Assembly: GCA_900555265.1 (NCBI GenBank)
Contig: UNSL01000001.1
Span: 62,001 to 126,000, forward strand
Length of the DNA: 64,000 nt
Direction: 5' to 3'
From: Candidatus Saccharimonadota bacterium
GTDB lineage: Bacteria > Patescibacteriota > Saccharimonadia > Saccharimonadales > Saccharimonadaceae
The translations under genes and the position numbers were made by a program. Shown here piece by piece: positions 36,570 to 44,896 of this stretch. The number at the start of each line of letters is the position of its first letter. Position 1 is the stretch's first letter. The notes under the pieces were generated by a model that worked only from the letters and a program-made list of their open reading frames with translations, did no database searches and had not been told where the DNA came from.

Positions 36570-37531
36570 CACTGGAGAAAATTGACAACACTACGAACAA
36601 TTGAGTCGACATCTAAACCGTGCTTTTTCCACAATTCAGACATTTTGCCCGACTCGCCAAACGCGTCATTAACACCAATTCGCTTCATCTTTACCGGCAA
36701 ATTCTCACTAAGAACTTCTGCCACGCTTGAGCCAAATCCACCAGCAATCTGCCCTTCTTCCGCCGTAATGACGGCTTGGCATTTTTGAGCCGCGTCAAGC
36801 ACAGCGTCCTCGTCCAACGGCTTAATCGTCGGAAAATGAATCACTTCCGCCTGAATGTCATATTCATTCGCGAGCTTTTCCGCCGCCAACAACAATTGAT
36901 AAGTCATCACGCCAGTCCCAAACAAGGCAACATCTTTGCCGCGCCTCAACGTATAGCTTTTTCCAATCTCAAAAGTAGATTGATTTAAGAATAACGGCGT
37001 TTTTTCTCTTGGCAATCTTACGTAATTCGGGCGTTTATCTCCAGCCATTGCCGCCGCGATCAGCTTGGCTTCATTGGCATCACCGGGCGCCAAAACCACC
37101 ATATTAGGCAAACTTCGCATCAGCGCAATATCTTCCAGCATTTGATGCGTTGCGCCGTCCGGACCAACATTAAGCCCTGCATGAGAACCCACCAGCTTAA
37201 CTGGCTGATTATTAAGGCAAATAGTCGTGCGAATCTGCTCCCAATTGCGACCCGGGCTAAACGCCGCATAACTGGCCGCAAACGGAATATTTCCCATAGC
37301 CGCCAACCCAGACGCTACAGTAACCAAATTCTGCTCCGCCACACCAACTTCAATTGCCCGCGGCTTCCCGATTTCCTCGTAAAACTTGCCAAAGCCAACG
37401 CTCTCCATTAAATCCGCGCTCAGCGCCACCACCAAATTATTTTTCTTCGCAACATCCACCAAGCCTTCGCCAAAACCCATCCGAATTGCCGCAAGCTCCG
37501 AGTTCTGCCAATTCTCCATTAAGAAACTCAT
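36569..37531 (-). CDS. Transketolase, C-terminal subunit
   Basis: This is the pyrimidine-binding half of a split transketolase, which moves two-carbon units between sugar phosphates with thiamine diphosphate. The 320-aa protein has RMGFGEGLVDVAKKN at the start, the catalytic Glu region RAIEVGVAEQNLVTVASGLA, AAFSPGRNWEQIR and the C-terminal transketolase domain (VALFGTGVMTYQLLLAAE). It overlaps the N-terminal subunit gene by 4 nt. Whether the pair acts as transketolase or as a related enzyme is inferred from the neighbouring rpe and rpiB. Confidence 0.92.
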   Translation of the reverse strand: MSFLMENWQNSELAAIRMGFGEGLVDVAKKNNLVVALSADLMESVGFGKFYEEIGKPRAIEVGVAEQNLVTVASGLAAMGNIPFAASYAAFSPGRNWEQIRTTICLNNQPVKLVGSHAGLNVGPDGATHQMLEDIALMRSLPNMVVLAPGDANEAKLIAAAMAGDKRPNYVRLPREKTPLFLNQSTFEIGKSYTLRRGKDVALFGTGVMTYQLLLAAEKLANEYDIQAEVIHFPTIKPLDEDAVLDAAQKCQAVITAEEGQIAGGFGSSVAEVLSENLPVKMKRIGVNDAFGESGKMSELWKKHGLDVDSIVRSVVNFLQ

Positions 37532-38364
37532 TCGCCACCTCCTTCACTCAATTGAGCAAGCGCCCGCTCCGCCTCCCCAGCGTTTGGAGATTTTCCGTGC
37601 CAACGGTAATCATATTCCATAAAATCAACGCCACGACCAGGAATTGTATGCGCAATTATCACGCTCGGCTGTCGAGAGTTCTTTGCCTTATCAATCGCCT
37701 GAATTATCGCCGAATAATTATGTCCGTCAATCTCCTGCGCATCCCAGCCGAAGCTTCGCCATTTATCCGCTAAATCCCCTAGCGGCATCACCTTTTCCGT
37801 ATCGCCACCAATCTGAATATTATTTCTATCAACAATCGCAATCAAATTCGCCAGATTATATTTTTTCGCAAACATCGCCGCTTCCCAAATATTCCCTTCA
37901 TCCAGCTCGCCATCGCCCAAACTACAGTAAACGAATCGCTCAGAATTGCCACCCAAATATTGCAATGAATACGCCATGCCGGCCGCTTGGCTCAAACCAC
38001 AACCCAGAGGACCGCTAGTTGTTTCAATTCCCGCCAGACTGCCGCGTTCTGGATGACCTTGAAGCTTGGAGCCAAATTTTCGCAAATTAGCCAACTCTTT
38101 TTTGTCGAAAAATCCCCGCTCCGCCAGCGTGGCATATAAAAGCGGCGCATAATGACCGTTGCTCATCACGAAAATATCCCGATCTTCCCAATTAGGATTC
38201 TCAGGATCTAGTAGCATGGCATGAAAATACAAAACCGCCATAACATCAGCGAACCCCAAACAGCCAGCCGAATGACCCGAGCCAGCTTCAGATAGCTCAC
38301 GAATAACAGACTTTCGTAATTGTTGCGATATTTTCTTCAATTTCGCTATTTGGTCGGCATTCAT
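37528..38364 (-). CDS. Transketolase, N-terminal subunit
   Basis: This 278-aa half binds the diphosphate of thiamine diphosphate. The metal-binding motif is GDGELDEGNIWEAAMFAKKYNLANLIAIVDRNN, and EAGSGHSAGCLGFADVMAVLY plus GPLGCGLSQAAGMA are typical of the family. It follows rpe with a 1-nt overlap and precedes the C-terminal subunit. Together with rpiB, rpe and the C subunit it gives a compact non-oxidative pentose phosphate operon. Confidence 0.93.
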   Translation of the reverse strand: MNADQIAKLKKISQQLRKSVIRELSEAGSGHSAGCLGFADVMAVLYFHAMLLDPENPNWEDRDIFVMSNGHYAPLLYATLAERGFFDKKELANLRKFGSKLQGHPERGSLAGIETTSGPLGCGLSQAAGMAYSLQYLGGNSERFVYCSLGDGELDEGNIWEAAMFAKKYNLANLIAIVDRNNIQIGGDTEKVMPLGDLADKWRSFGWDAQEIDGHNYSAIIQAIDKAKNSRQPSVIIAHTIPGRGVDFMEYDYRWHGKSPNAGEAERALAQLSEGGGE

Positions 38365-39014
38365 TAAAGCACGCTCGTTTTATTAATCTCCTGCTGCAAT
38401 CTGGAGAAAATGGTGCGCGGATCTGACGATTTCTGAATAACGCCGCCAACGTTCAGAACGTTAACACCGCCCTGAACCAAACTATACGCATTATCTACCG
38501 CCACTCCACCGTCCCAACCGATTTCAACACTAGGATTAATAGCTTTAATAAGTCGTATTTTTTCTAGTTGCATAAGACTAGCAGTGCCGCCAAATCGTCC
38601 CAGCTCACCGCTAAAAATCATCACATGATCTGCTATTTTTATCAATTCCTCAACCGTTCGCGGAACCGTCGGCTTAAGTAGCGCCAGTCCCGCCATAATT
38701 CCAGCTTGACGAATCTGCATAAGCGCAGTCTTCACATCTCCTGTCGCCTCTGCGTGAATAATAATCATATGCGGTCTTAAGGCAATCAACTTCGGAACAT
38801 ACTCAGCAACATCATTAACCATCGCATGAATATCAATCGTCCAGCCCTCTGGCGCCCATAATTCTGGAATTCCAACTGTCAATGTCGGAGCAAATTCGCC
38901 ATCAGAAATATCAATATGCACACGCTCAGCAAAACCCGTTATTTTATTAACCTGCTCTTTATATTGTTCGGCATTCTCCGCCAAAATTGCTGGTGCGATT
39001 ACAGAATTACTCAT
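38364..39014 (-). CDS. rpe: Ribulose-phosphate 3-epimerase
   Basis: The enzyme interconverts ribulose-5-phosphate and xylulose-5-phosphate. The 216-aa TIM-barrel protein has APAILAENAEQYKEQ at the start, the catalytic Asp/His strand HIDISDGEFAPTLTVG, a His in IDIHAMV, and EIGWDGGVAVDNA with the second catalytic Asp, followed by the phosphate loop GGVNVLNVGG. Several residues differ from the best-known epimerases (for example HAEA in place of HxE), so a related hexulose-phosphate epimerase is possible. It overlaps rpiB by 4 nt. Confidence 0.85.
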   Translation of the reverse strand: MSNSVIAPAILAENAEQYKEQVNKITGFAERVHIDISDGEFAPTLTVGIPELWAPEGWTIDIHAMVNDVAEYVPKLIALRPHMIIIHAEATGDVKTALMQIRQAGIMAGLALLKPTVPRTVEELIKIADHVMIFSGELGRFGGTASLMQLEKIRLIKAINPSVEIGWDGGVAVDNAYSLVQGGVNVLNVGGVIQKSSDPRTIFSRLQQEINKTSVL

Positions 39015-39463
39015 GACAATTCATCCAACTGCGCATTACGCCTATTAAATCGCGGAGCATTCGCATAAGGAGTGTTCAGCCACGTTTCCACAATTCCTTT
39101 CCACGCCGATTCATTGTCTTCCAAAACTCGCGCCGGCAAACATAGAACATTCGAGTCGTTATCTTGGCGCGTCATCTTTGCCTCAAACGCATCCCAAATC
39201 ACACTGGCACGAATTCCCTTAAAGCGGTTGGCCGCCATACACATTCCTTGTCCGCCGCCGCAAATTAATATCGCACGCGGATCTTTGCTATCATCACCAA
39301 TAACCTTTAACGCCGCCGCCTGTGCGAATTGCGGAAAATCGTCATCAGGATTTAATTCTACACCGCCGACGTCTTGAACGTCATAGCCATTCTTAACCAA
39401 ATAGGCAAAAACTTTTTCCTTCAACATAAAACCGCGATGATCAGATCCGAGGTAGATTTTCAT
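39011..39463 (-). CDS. rpiB: Ribose-5-phosphate isomerase B
   Basis: RpiB interconverts ribose-5-phosphate and ribulose-5-phosphate. The 150-aa protein has the family start IYLGSDHRGFMLKEKVFAYL with the conserved Asp-His, the active-site loop ICGGGQGMCMAANRFKGIRA and SNVLCLPARVL. The Cys of the GxxCGTGxG-type loop is present as ICGGGQG. It is the first gene of the pentose phosphate operon. The ATG is 6 nt after TATACT (39470-39475, minus), so the operon mRNA should be leaderless. Confidence 0.93.
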   Translation of the reverse strand: MKIYLGSDHRGFMLKEKVFAYLVKNGYDVQDVGGVELNPDDDFPQFAQAAALKVIGDDSKDPRAILICGGGQGMCMAANRFKGIRASVIWDAFEAKMTRQDNDSNVLCLPARVLEDNESAWKGIVETWLNTPYANAPRFNRRNAQLDELS

Positions 39464-39538
39464 AATTTTAGTATAAGCGTTTTCGGTGATTTTTGCAAGG
39501 AAAAGTTAGGTATTTTATCAGAGGTAGAATGTAGCTAT

Positions 39539-39580
39539 TTGACAAAAAGTATTGACATTTTATAACTGGCATGATATAAG
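39539..39580 (+). promoter_or_regulatory. Cassette D promoter with tandem TTGACA
   Basis: TTGACA (39552-39557), a 17-nt spacer ending TGA and TATAAG (39575-39580) form an extended -10 promoter. A second TTGACA lies 13 nt upstream (39539-39544), as in cassette A, with matching flanks. The two -35 copies could be overlapping promoters or a regulator site. Confidence 0.75.
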
Positions 39581-39586
39581 TAGATT

Positions 39587-39660
39587 AACTTTTGCTCAGA
39601 GTTTTAGGGTGAAAGTCGCCCTTTAGCTTTGAGCTTCGCCTTTGAAAGGAGGTGAAAAAA
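39587..39660 (+). promoter_or_regulatory. Cassette D leader with Shine-Dalgarno hairpin
   Basis: Stem 1 pairs GCTCAGAG (39594-39601) with CTTTGAGC (39627-39634) and encloses AGGGT/GCCCT. Stem 2 (39636-39655) is the same Shine-Dalgarno hairpin with GAAA tetraloop as in cassette C. Compared with C, stem 1 has changed bases on both sides with pairing preserved. Confidence 0.75.
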
Positions 39661-39897
39661 ATGAAGAAATGCTTGTCATTTCTGCTGGTGGCCGCGACGG
39701 TGGCCATCAGTCTGGCGTTTTGTGTGATCATGATCTCGATGATCTCCTGGAGTTTGGTATTCCTGACCGGAGCCCTGCACGGCTTCGGTCTCGCTCCTAT
39801 CCCTGCTCTGTCGTTCTGGCAGAGCGTAGTGGCCGTCATCCTCCTCTCCCCGTTGGCCCTTCTCGCTGCAAGCAGGAGGAAGCAACAAGTAGGATGA
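39661..39897 (+). CDS. Cassette D orphan small membrane protein
   Basis: I do not recognise this 78-aa protein. A short basic start (MKKC) leads into a long hydrophobic stretch (about 5-40), a turn (HGFGLAPIP), a second helix (about 52-71) and a basic tail (SRRKQQVG), so the C-terminus is probably cytoplasmic. The Cys after the basic start followed by LSFLL could hint at a signal, but no clear lipobox is seen. By hand count bases 39661-39780 are about 52% G+C, against about 42% for 39001-39060 in rpe/rpiB. It has no sequence likeness to cassette C's protein despite the shared leader. Confidence 0.7.
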   Translation: MKKCLSFLLVAATVAISLAFCVIMISMISWSLVFLTGALHGFGLAPIPALSFWQSVVAVILLSPLALLAASRRKQQVG

Positions 39898-39920
39898 AGC
39901 GTGGGCGTTAACGCCCGCAC

Positions 39921-40030
39921 GAAAACAGCTCGCTGAAAACTAATTCAATCTGAATTGAAACGCAATTTCTGCGTTTCCTGGGTTGAATTATCCAGTTTCA
40001 GTTTGAGCACGTTTTCGGCGGGCTATTTTC
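39921..40030 (+). terminator. Cassette D branched 3' hairpin
   Basis: GAAAACAGCTCGCTGAAAAC (39921-39940) pairs with the stretch ending GCTATTTTC at 40030 over about 20 bp with one mismatch. Inside are TAATTCAA (39941-39948)/TTGAATTA (39983-39990) and GAAACGCA (39957-39964)/TGCGTTTC (39970-39977). At 110 nt it is far larger than a normal terminator. The 3' arm matches those of cassette E and the SpoU gene. Confidence 0.75.
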
Positions 40031-40048
40031 ATAGGAAATTATATGTAG

Positions 40049-41071
40049 TTATTCGCTACGTTTAAGATAGTATCCAACATCAGCTACCAGTTCAACCAGC
40101 CGGTTAGAATAGCCCCATTCATTGTCATACCAGACCATAACCTTGATTAAATTACCGCCAACCACCTTCGTCAACGGAAGGTCGACAATCCCCGAATATG
40201 AATTGCCAATGAAGTCGCGGCTCACCAAAGGTTCCTCAGAAACACCCAAAATGCCTTGATAAAAATTACTCTGGGCGGCTTTTTTGAACGCGTCATTTAC
40301 CTGTTCAACAGTCACATCTTTCCTGAGAAGCGCCGTCACGTCGCTAAGCGACACCACTGGAGTCGGTACGCGCACACTAAGTCCGTCAAATTTTCCAGTT
40401 AGCTGCGGCAAGGTTTTAGTCACGGCAATTGCGGCGCCAGTCGTAGTCGGGACAATGTTTTCGGCGGCGTTGCGACCTTCTCTAAGATCCTTGGATGGCG
40501 CGTCTTGAAGCTTTTGGCTGGCGGTATAACTGTGCACCGTCGTTAGCATCGACTTTTCAACGCCAAATTCCGCGTCCAAAATCGCCATAACCGCGCCCAG
40601 AGAATTGGTCGTGCAGCTAGCGTTAGACACGATTGGCGTTGCGTTTTTCACCTTGTCATCGTTAGTTCCCAAAACAATCGTATCAACTCCCTCAGACTTC
40701 GTCGGACCACTGATAACCACACGCTTTGCGCCAGCCGTTAAGTGCTTGCCCGCGCCATCTTTATCGGTGAAAAATCCTGTTGATTCAATCACCACATCAA
40801 TATTCAAATCTCGCCACGGCAGATTTTCTGGATCTTTCTCAGCCAACACCTTAACCGACTTACCCTCAATAATCAGCTCGTTTTCCGTAAAATCAATTTG
40901 ACGCCCGTACTCGCCGTAATTGCTATCATGCTTCAACAAATACGCCAAAGTTTTCGTGTCAGTCAAATCATTAATCGCAACAATTTCCAAGTCGCTTCGC
41001 TCGTTAGCAATCTTAAACGCATTGCGTCCGATTCGCCCGAAGCCGTTAATTGCTATTCTCGTTACAGCCAT
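40049..41071 (-). CDS. gap: Glyceraldehyde-3-phosphate dehydrogenase, type I
   Basis: GAPDH oxidises glyceraldehyde-3-phosphate with phosphate and NAD(P) in glycolysis. The 340-aa protein has the Rossmann start INGFGRIGRNAFKIA, the active-site Cys in SNASCTTNSLGAV near residue 150, the catalytic His region, and WYDNEWGYSNRLVEL at the end. The NAD site carries Asp in AINDLTD, the usual sign of NAD preference. GGGAGGGCGAT precedes the ATG. It is a single gene, divergent from the Rel gene. Confidence 0.97.
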   Translation of the reverse strand: MAVTRIAINGFGRIGRNAFKIANERSDLEIVAINDLTDTKTLAYLLKHDSNYGEYGRQIDFTENELIIEGKSVKVLAEKDPENLPWRDLNIDVVIESTGFFTDKDGAGKHLTAGAKRVVISGPTKSEGVDTIVLGTNDDKVKNATPIVSNASCTTNSLGAVMAILDAEFGVEKSMLTTVHSYTASQKLQDAPSKDLREGRNAAENIVPTTTGAAIAVTKTLPQLTGKFDGLSVRVPTPVVSLSDVTALLRKDVTVEQVNDAFKKAAQSNFYQGILGVSEEPLVSRDFIGNSYSGIVDLPLTKVVGGNLIKVMVWYDNEWGYSNRLVELVADVGYYLKRSE

Positions 41072-41141
41072 ATCGCCCTCCCTGTTAGATATTTTCGCTT
41101 TAGCTTTTCTTAATTATACTACAAAGTTGTATAATATAAAC

Positions 41142-42659
41142 ATGACGCGCGAAGAGTTACTGTCAATCGCTGAGCAAAAATACGACGAAGTGCCAGTATT
41201 GGTTTTAGCGAGCGCAATCGATTACGCCACGAAAAAGCACACTGGACAAAAGCGCAAAAGTGGCGAACCCTACATCAATCACCCATTGGCGGTGGCGGGA
41301 ATTCTGATTGAATGGGGCATGGATATTGATACGGTCGTGGCGGGAGTTCTACACGACACTGTTGAAGATACTGACGCAACTTTGGATGATTTGGAAAGTT
41401 TGTTTGGACGCGATGTGGCGTTTCTGGTGGATGGCGTAACTAAAGTTTCACAAGCTCGCGCCGGGATGCGAAATTTGGATAGTTATTTACCGCACACGAA
41501 GGACAATTTGACCAAGTTGATGATTGCCGTGGGCGAAGACGTGCGCGTGATAATTATCAAGCTAGCCGACCGCCTGCACAATATGCGAACCTTGCAATTT
41601 ATGACACCAGAAAAGCAGAAAAAAATCGCCAGAGAGACAATTGAGGTTTTTGCGCCGCTGGCCGACCGCTTAAATATGGGACGAGTTCGTGTTCAATTGG
41701 AGGAGTTGAGTTTTAGATATTTGATGCCGAAAGCTTTTCAAGAAACCAAAAATTTGATGGACAGTCGACTGAAAAAATCGCAACGAAAATTGGATCACGT
41801 TCGCCGTGAAGTTGAAGCGCGACTGAAGGCGGAAAAGCTGGTTTTTCAGATGGACGGACGTGTTAAGAGTGTTTATAGTCTGTTTAAGAAATTGGACAAA
41901 GTTGGCGATATTGACAAGATTTATGATTTGATTGCCCTGAGGATAATTGTCGACGATTTATCGACTGGATATTTGGTTCTGGGAATTTTACATGATATGT
42001 ATCAGCCGATGTATGAGAGGATTAAAGATTACGTTGCCAATCCAAAGCCAAATGGATATCAAAGCCTGCACACGACCGTGCAAACTCCGAGCGGACAAAT
42101 TGTTGAATTCCAGATTCGCACCAAAGAAATGCACGAATACGCCGAGCGTGGATTAGCGGCTAGTTTCCATTACAATGAGCAAAAATTGACCGACGCCTAT
42201 AAAAAAGGAAAAATCGGAACTATGCCAGCCGATTTGTCGTGGATTCGCGAACTTCAGGAGGCCGCTGCTTTAATTAGCGAAGGAAAGCGATTCGACTCCA
42301 ACAAATTCCGAATGAAGTTGTTTTCTGACAGGATTTTCGTATATTCACCAAAGGGCGACATTTATGATTTGCCTCGCGGAGCATTTCCCTTGGATTATGC
42401 CTACCGAATTCACTCCGATATCGCGGCGCGCGCAAGTGGCTTTAAGATCAATGGTGTAATGAAGCCATTCAATTACAAATTACAGCACGGCGACACAATT
42501 GAAGTCTTAACAAGCAAATCCGCTCGCCCAAAACCAGATTGGCGGGACGTCATAATTACACCACACGCCAAAGATAAATTGCGCTTACAATTGTCCCGCT
42601 CAAACGGCATCTTACAACAATTAACTGGCGGCGTTTCCTCGTTCTTTCGACATAAGTAA
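41142..42659 (+). CDS. Short RelA/SpoT-type (p)ppGpp synthetase/hydrolase
   Basis: The enzyme makes and degrades the starvation signal (p)ppGpp. The 505-aa protein has an HD hydrolase domain (HDTVEDTD near residue 72), an intact synthetase domain (about 200-330, with YDLIALRIIV and PNGYQSLHTTV) and a TGS domain (about 396-456). It stops soon after the TGS; the helical, zinc-finger and ACT/RRM domains of ~740-aa Rel proteins are missing. The ATG at 41142 is 6 nt after TATAAT (41130-41135); an open frame reaching back to 40920 runs through gap and is not coding. It is leaderless and divergent from gap. Confidence 0.95.
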   Translation: MTREELLSIAEQKYDEVPVLVLASAIDYATKKHTGQKRKSGEPYINHPLAVAGILIEWGMDIDTVVAGVLHDTVEDTDATLDDLESLFGRDVAFLVDGVTKVSQARAGMRNLDSYLPHTKDNLTKLMIAVGEDVRVIIIKLADRLHNMRTLQFMTPEKQKKIARETIEVFAPLADRLNMGRVRVQLEELSFRYLMPKAFQETKNLMDSRLKKSQRKLDHVRREVEARLKAEKLVFQMDGRVKSVYSLFKKLDKVGDIDKIYDLIALRIIVDDLSTGYLVLGILHDMYQPMYERIKDYVANPKPNGYQSLHTTVQTPSGQIVEFQIRTKEMHEYAERGLAASFHYNEQKLTDAYKKGKIGTMPADLSWIRELQEAAALISEGKRFDSNKFRMKLFSDRIFVYSPKGDIYDLPRGAFPLDYAYRIHSDIAARASGFKINGVMKPFNYKLQHGDTIEVLTSKSARPKPDWRDVIITPHAKDKLRLQLSRSNGILQQLTGGVSSFFRHK

Positions 42660-42702
42660 CGCTCGCCAGTCTCCCAGGTTTTAATCAATAATCAAACGCA
42701 AT

Positions 42703-43233
42703 TTATTTTTCGTTCCAACGAGTAATTGACTCGCGGATAATTTGCTTCGCTCTTTCTGCGTCGCCGAATCCCTTGACTACCGTTGAACCAGGCTTCTTCA
42801 AATCCTTGTAGTGATTGAAGTGGTGCTCAATTTGCTTCAACAATTGTGGAGGTAGGTCTTCTAGTGAGTTGATTGCGTTGCCAGTATTTCGGTCGTCGGC
42901 TGGCACAACGATAACCTTGTCATCAACTTCATTATCGTCAACAAATTCCAACACGCCGATAACTTTTGCTTCCATAAAAATACCTGTTGTCAGCGGTTCG
43001 TCGGTGATAATTAGCGCGTCCAATTCGTCGCCGTCTTCATCCAAAGTCTGCGGAATGAAACCATAGTTTGTTGGCTTTGCAAAAATAGCTGGCTCAACAC
43101 GGTCCAACTGCATCACTGCAAGCTCGCGGTTCCACTCAATTTTATGACTTGATCCCTGTGGAATCTCGACAACTACATTTACGATGCCGTTATCGACATC
43201 ACCAGGTGTTAAAATTTGATTAAAATCTGCCAT
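42703..43233 (-). CDS. ppa: Inorganic pyrophosphatase, family I
   Basis: The enzyme hydrolyses pyrophosphate made by biosynthetic reactions. The 176-aa protein has VVVEIPQGSSHKIEWN, the conserved NYGFIPQTLDEDGDELDALI with the metal-binding DGDxLD signature, and the final VVPADDRNTGN motif. It lies 2 nt after trxB, and GGAG precedes its ATG. The order is FKBP-trxB-ppa. Confidence 0.96.
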   Translation of the reverse strand: MADFNQILTPGDVDNGIVNVVVEIPQGSSHKIEWNRELAVMQLDRVEPAIFAKPTNYGFIPQTLDEDGDELDALIITDEPLTTGIFMEAKVIGVLEFVDDNEVDDKVIVVPADDRNTGNAINSLEDLPPQLLKQIEHHFNHYKDLKKPGSTVVKGFGDAERAKQIIRESITRWNEK

Positions 43234-43235
43234 TT

Positions 43236-44168
43236 TTACTCCTCTCTGGCTTTTTCTTGTAAATATTCACGAATCTGCAGCGCTGCCACCGCACCTTCAC
43301 CAACCGCCGAAGCGATTTGCATAGTTGCCCCCGAGCGTACATCGCCAGAAGCAAAAACGCCAGGAATATTAGTGTGCAGATGTTCGTCAGTAATGATGTG
43401 TCCGCCTAAATCCAACTCAACATCCGAGTTTGTCAGGAATTGTGTGTTCGGAATTAGCCCGATAAATACGAATAATCCATCAGCGGTAAATTCTTTCTGC
43501 TCGCCGTTTTGGGTCGATTTAACGCCGTAAAACTTATCGTCCTTGACAATAATTTCATCAGTCGTTGCACCGATGTGAACGGTAATTTTTCCATCATCGA
43601 CATATTTCTGCAAATCTTTTTGCAAAATATCACTGGCGCGCAATTTACTGCGAACTAGCAGATCAATATGGCTAGCGTATCGCGTCAAAAATATCGCTTC
43701 CTGCACGGCAGAATTTCCACCGCCGACAACGATTAGATTTTTATCACGATAAAACGCGCCGTCGCAAGTCGCACAGTAATGCACGCCTCGACCATATAAT
43801 TCGTCTTCGCCCGGAACGCCTAATTTGCGGTGGTTCGAGCCAGTCGCTAGTAAAACTGACTTCGCGCGGACAGATTGACCGTCAATTGTCAGCTCCAACT
43901 CGCCATCAACTTGCTTCAATTCCGTCACGTCGCCATACTCAATCTTTGCACCAAATCGCTCCGCTTGTTGTTGCAATTCAGACGCCAATTTCATTCCGGT
44001 AACGCCCTCAGCAAATCCAGGATAATTGTCAATTTGATCAGTAATCGCCGCCATTCCGCCGACCACGCCACGCTCATATAGCGTCGTGTCGACATCTTCG
44101 CGCGACAAGTAAATTGCCGCCGTTAACGCGCTTGGACCAGCGCCAACAATAACAACATCTTTAGACAT
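43236..44168 (-). CDS. trxB: Thioredoxin reductase
   Basis: The flavoenzyme passes electrons from NADPH to thioredoxin. The 310-aa protein has FAD motif VIVGAGPSALTAAIYLSR, the redox pair CATCDG near residue 134, a second Rossmann motif VVGGGNSAVQEA and the C-terminal FAD motif GVFASGDVR. It overlaps the FKBP gene by 8 nt. No thioredoxin gene is in the window. Confidence 0.95.
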   Translation of the reverse strand: MSKDVVIVGAGPSALTAAIYLSREDVDTTLYERGVVGGMAAITDQIDNYPGFAEGVTGMKLASELQQQAERFGAKIEYGDVTELKQVDGELELTIDGQSVRAKSVLLATGSNHRKLGVPGEDELYGRGVHYCATCDGAFYRDKNLIVVGGGNSAVQEAIFLTRYASHIDLLVRSKLRASDILQKDLQKYVDDGKITVHIGATTDEIIVKDDKFYGVKSTQNGEQKEFTADGLFVFIGLIPNTQFLTNSDVELDLGGHIITDEHLHTNIPGVFASGDVRSGATMQIASAVGEGAVAALQIREYLQEKAREE

Positions 44169-44838
44169 TAAAACCTCGCGATCGATAATATTGCTTCATC
44201 ACTTCTGGCATTTCTGGCTCTGGAATATCGGCTGGCTTTTCAATAGCCATCACCACAAACTTAAGCGGAGAATTTGCAGGAATTTTATCGCCCTGAGCTT
44301 TGTCGCCATAAGCCTTGTTGGCTGGAATTGTTAGTTCGCGCACACCGCCAATTTTCATACCAATCAAACCCTCTTTCCAGCCCTGAATGACCGCAGTATT
44401 CGCTGGACCGTCCATATTGAGCGGAGCTTTCAGTTTGCCGTCAGCGATTGATTGATCGAAAATCTCACCCTTAGCGTTCCAGCCAATGTAATAAACAGCC
44501 AATTTGGTGTCGTCCTTAACTTCAGCGCCTTCGCCCTCGACCAAATCTTCCTTGACAAGCTCTTTCACATCACCGGCTTCAAACGCGCCAACTCGCGAGC
44601 TAAACTCAGAAAACTTACCGTAATATTTTTGACTCAATTCATTAGCCTGAGCTTCTACTTTCTTTTTCCGTTCGTCAGTAGCCTTGGTGTATTCATCCTG
44701 AGCTTTCTTAAACGCGGCTTGATCTTTGGCTTCATTTCCAGGCGCCACCATCATAGCGACAAATCCGCCAACGGTCCCCAAAAACATCATGCCGGCAATA
44801 ACCCAAATACCTATTCTCTGGCCTTTTGTAGTTGCCAT
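44161..44838 (-). CDS. Membrane-anchored FKBP-type peptidyl-prolyl isomerase
   Basis: The 225-aa protein speeds proline isomerisation during folding outside the membrane. A membrane helix (about residues 8-30) is followed by a Lys/Glu/Ala-rich helical stretch (about 38-85) and an FKBP domain (about 100-205), with VYYIGWNAKGEIFDQS, VIQGWKEGLIGMKIGGVRELTIPA and AYGDK. AAGGAGGAAT precedes the ATG. It is the first gene of the FKBP-trxB-ppa unit, which suggests a role in the cell's folding and redox balance. Confidence 0.9.
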   Translation of the reverse strand: MATTKGQRIGIWVIAGMMFLGTVGGFVAMMVAPGNEAKDQAAFKKAQDEYTKATDERKKKVEAQANELSQKYYGKFSEFSSRVGAFEAGDVKELVKEDLVEGEGAEVKDDTKLAVYYIGWNAKGEIFDQSIADGKLKAPLNMDGPANTAVIQGWKEGLIGMKIGGVRELTIPANKAYGDKAQGDKIPANSPLKFVVMAIEKPADIPEPEMPEVMKQYYRSRGFNV

Positions 44839-44896
44839 ATTCCTCCTTTATTTACCTTTCAATTATAGCAATTTTTATCAAGCGCAACAAATCACG

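Noticed and set aside
36304..39897. Type I toxin-antitoxin pairs for cassettes C and D
   Set aside because: The hydrophobic small proteins with buried ribosome-binding sites fit a type I toxin, but I see no antisense RNA promoter overlapping the leaders, and cassettes A and E encode larger soluble proteins with the same design. Kept only as a possibility.
39585..39920. Minus-strand frame opposite cassette D
   Set aside because: It is the shadow of the plus-strand gene and leader; low-complexity Arg/Ala composition and no start signal.
40920..41141. Longer N-terminus for the Rel protein
   Set aside because: The extension runs antisense through gap and crosses the Rel -10 box; the protein family begins at the 41142 ATG.
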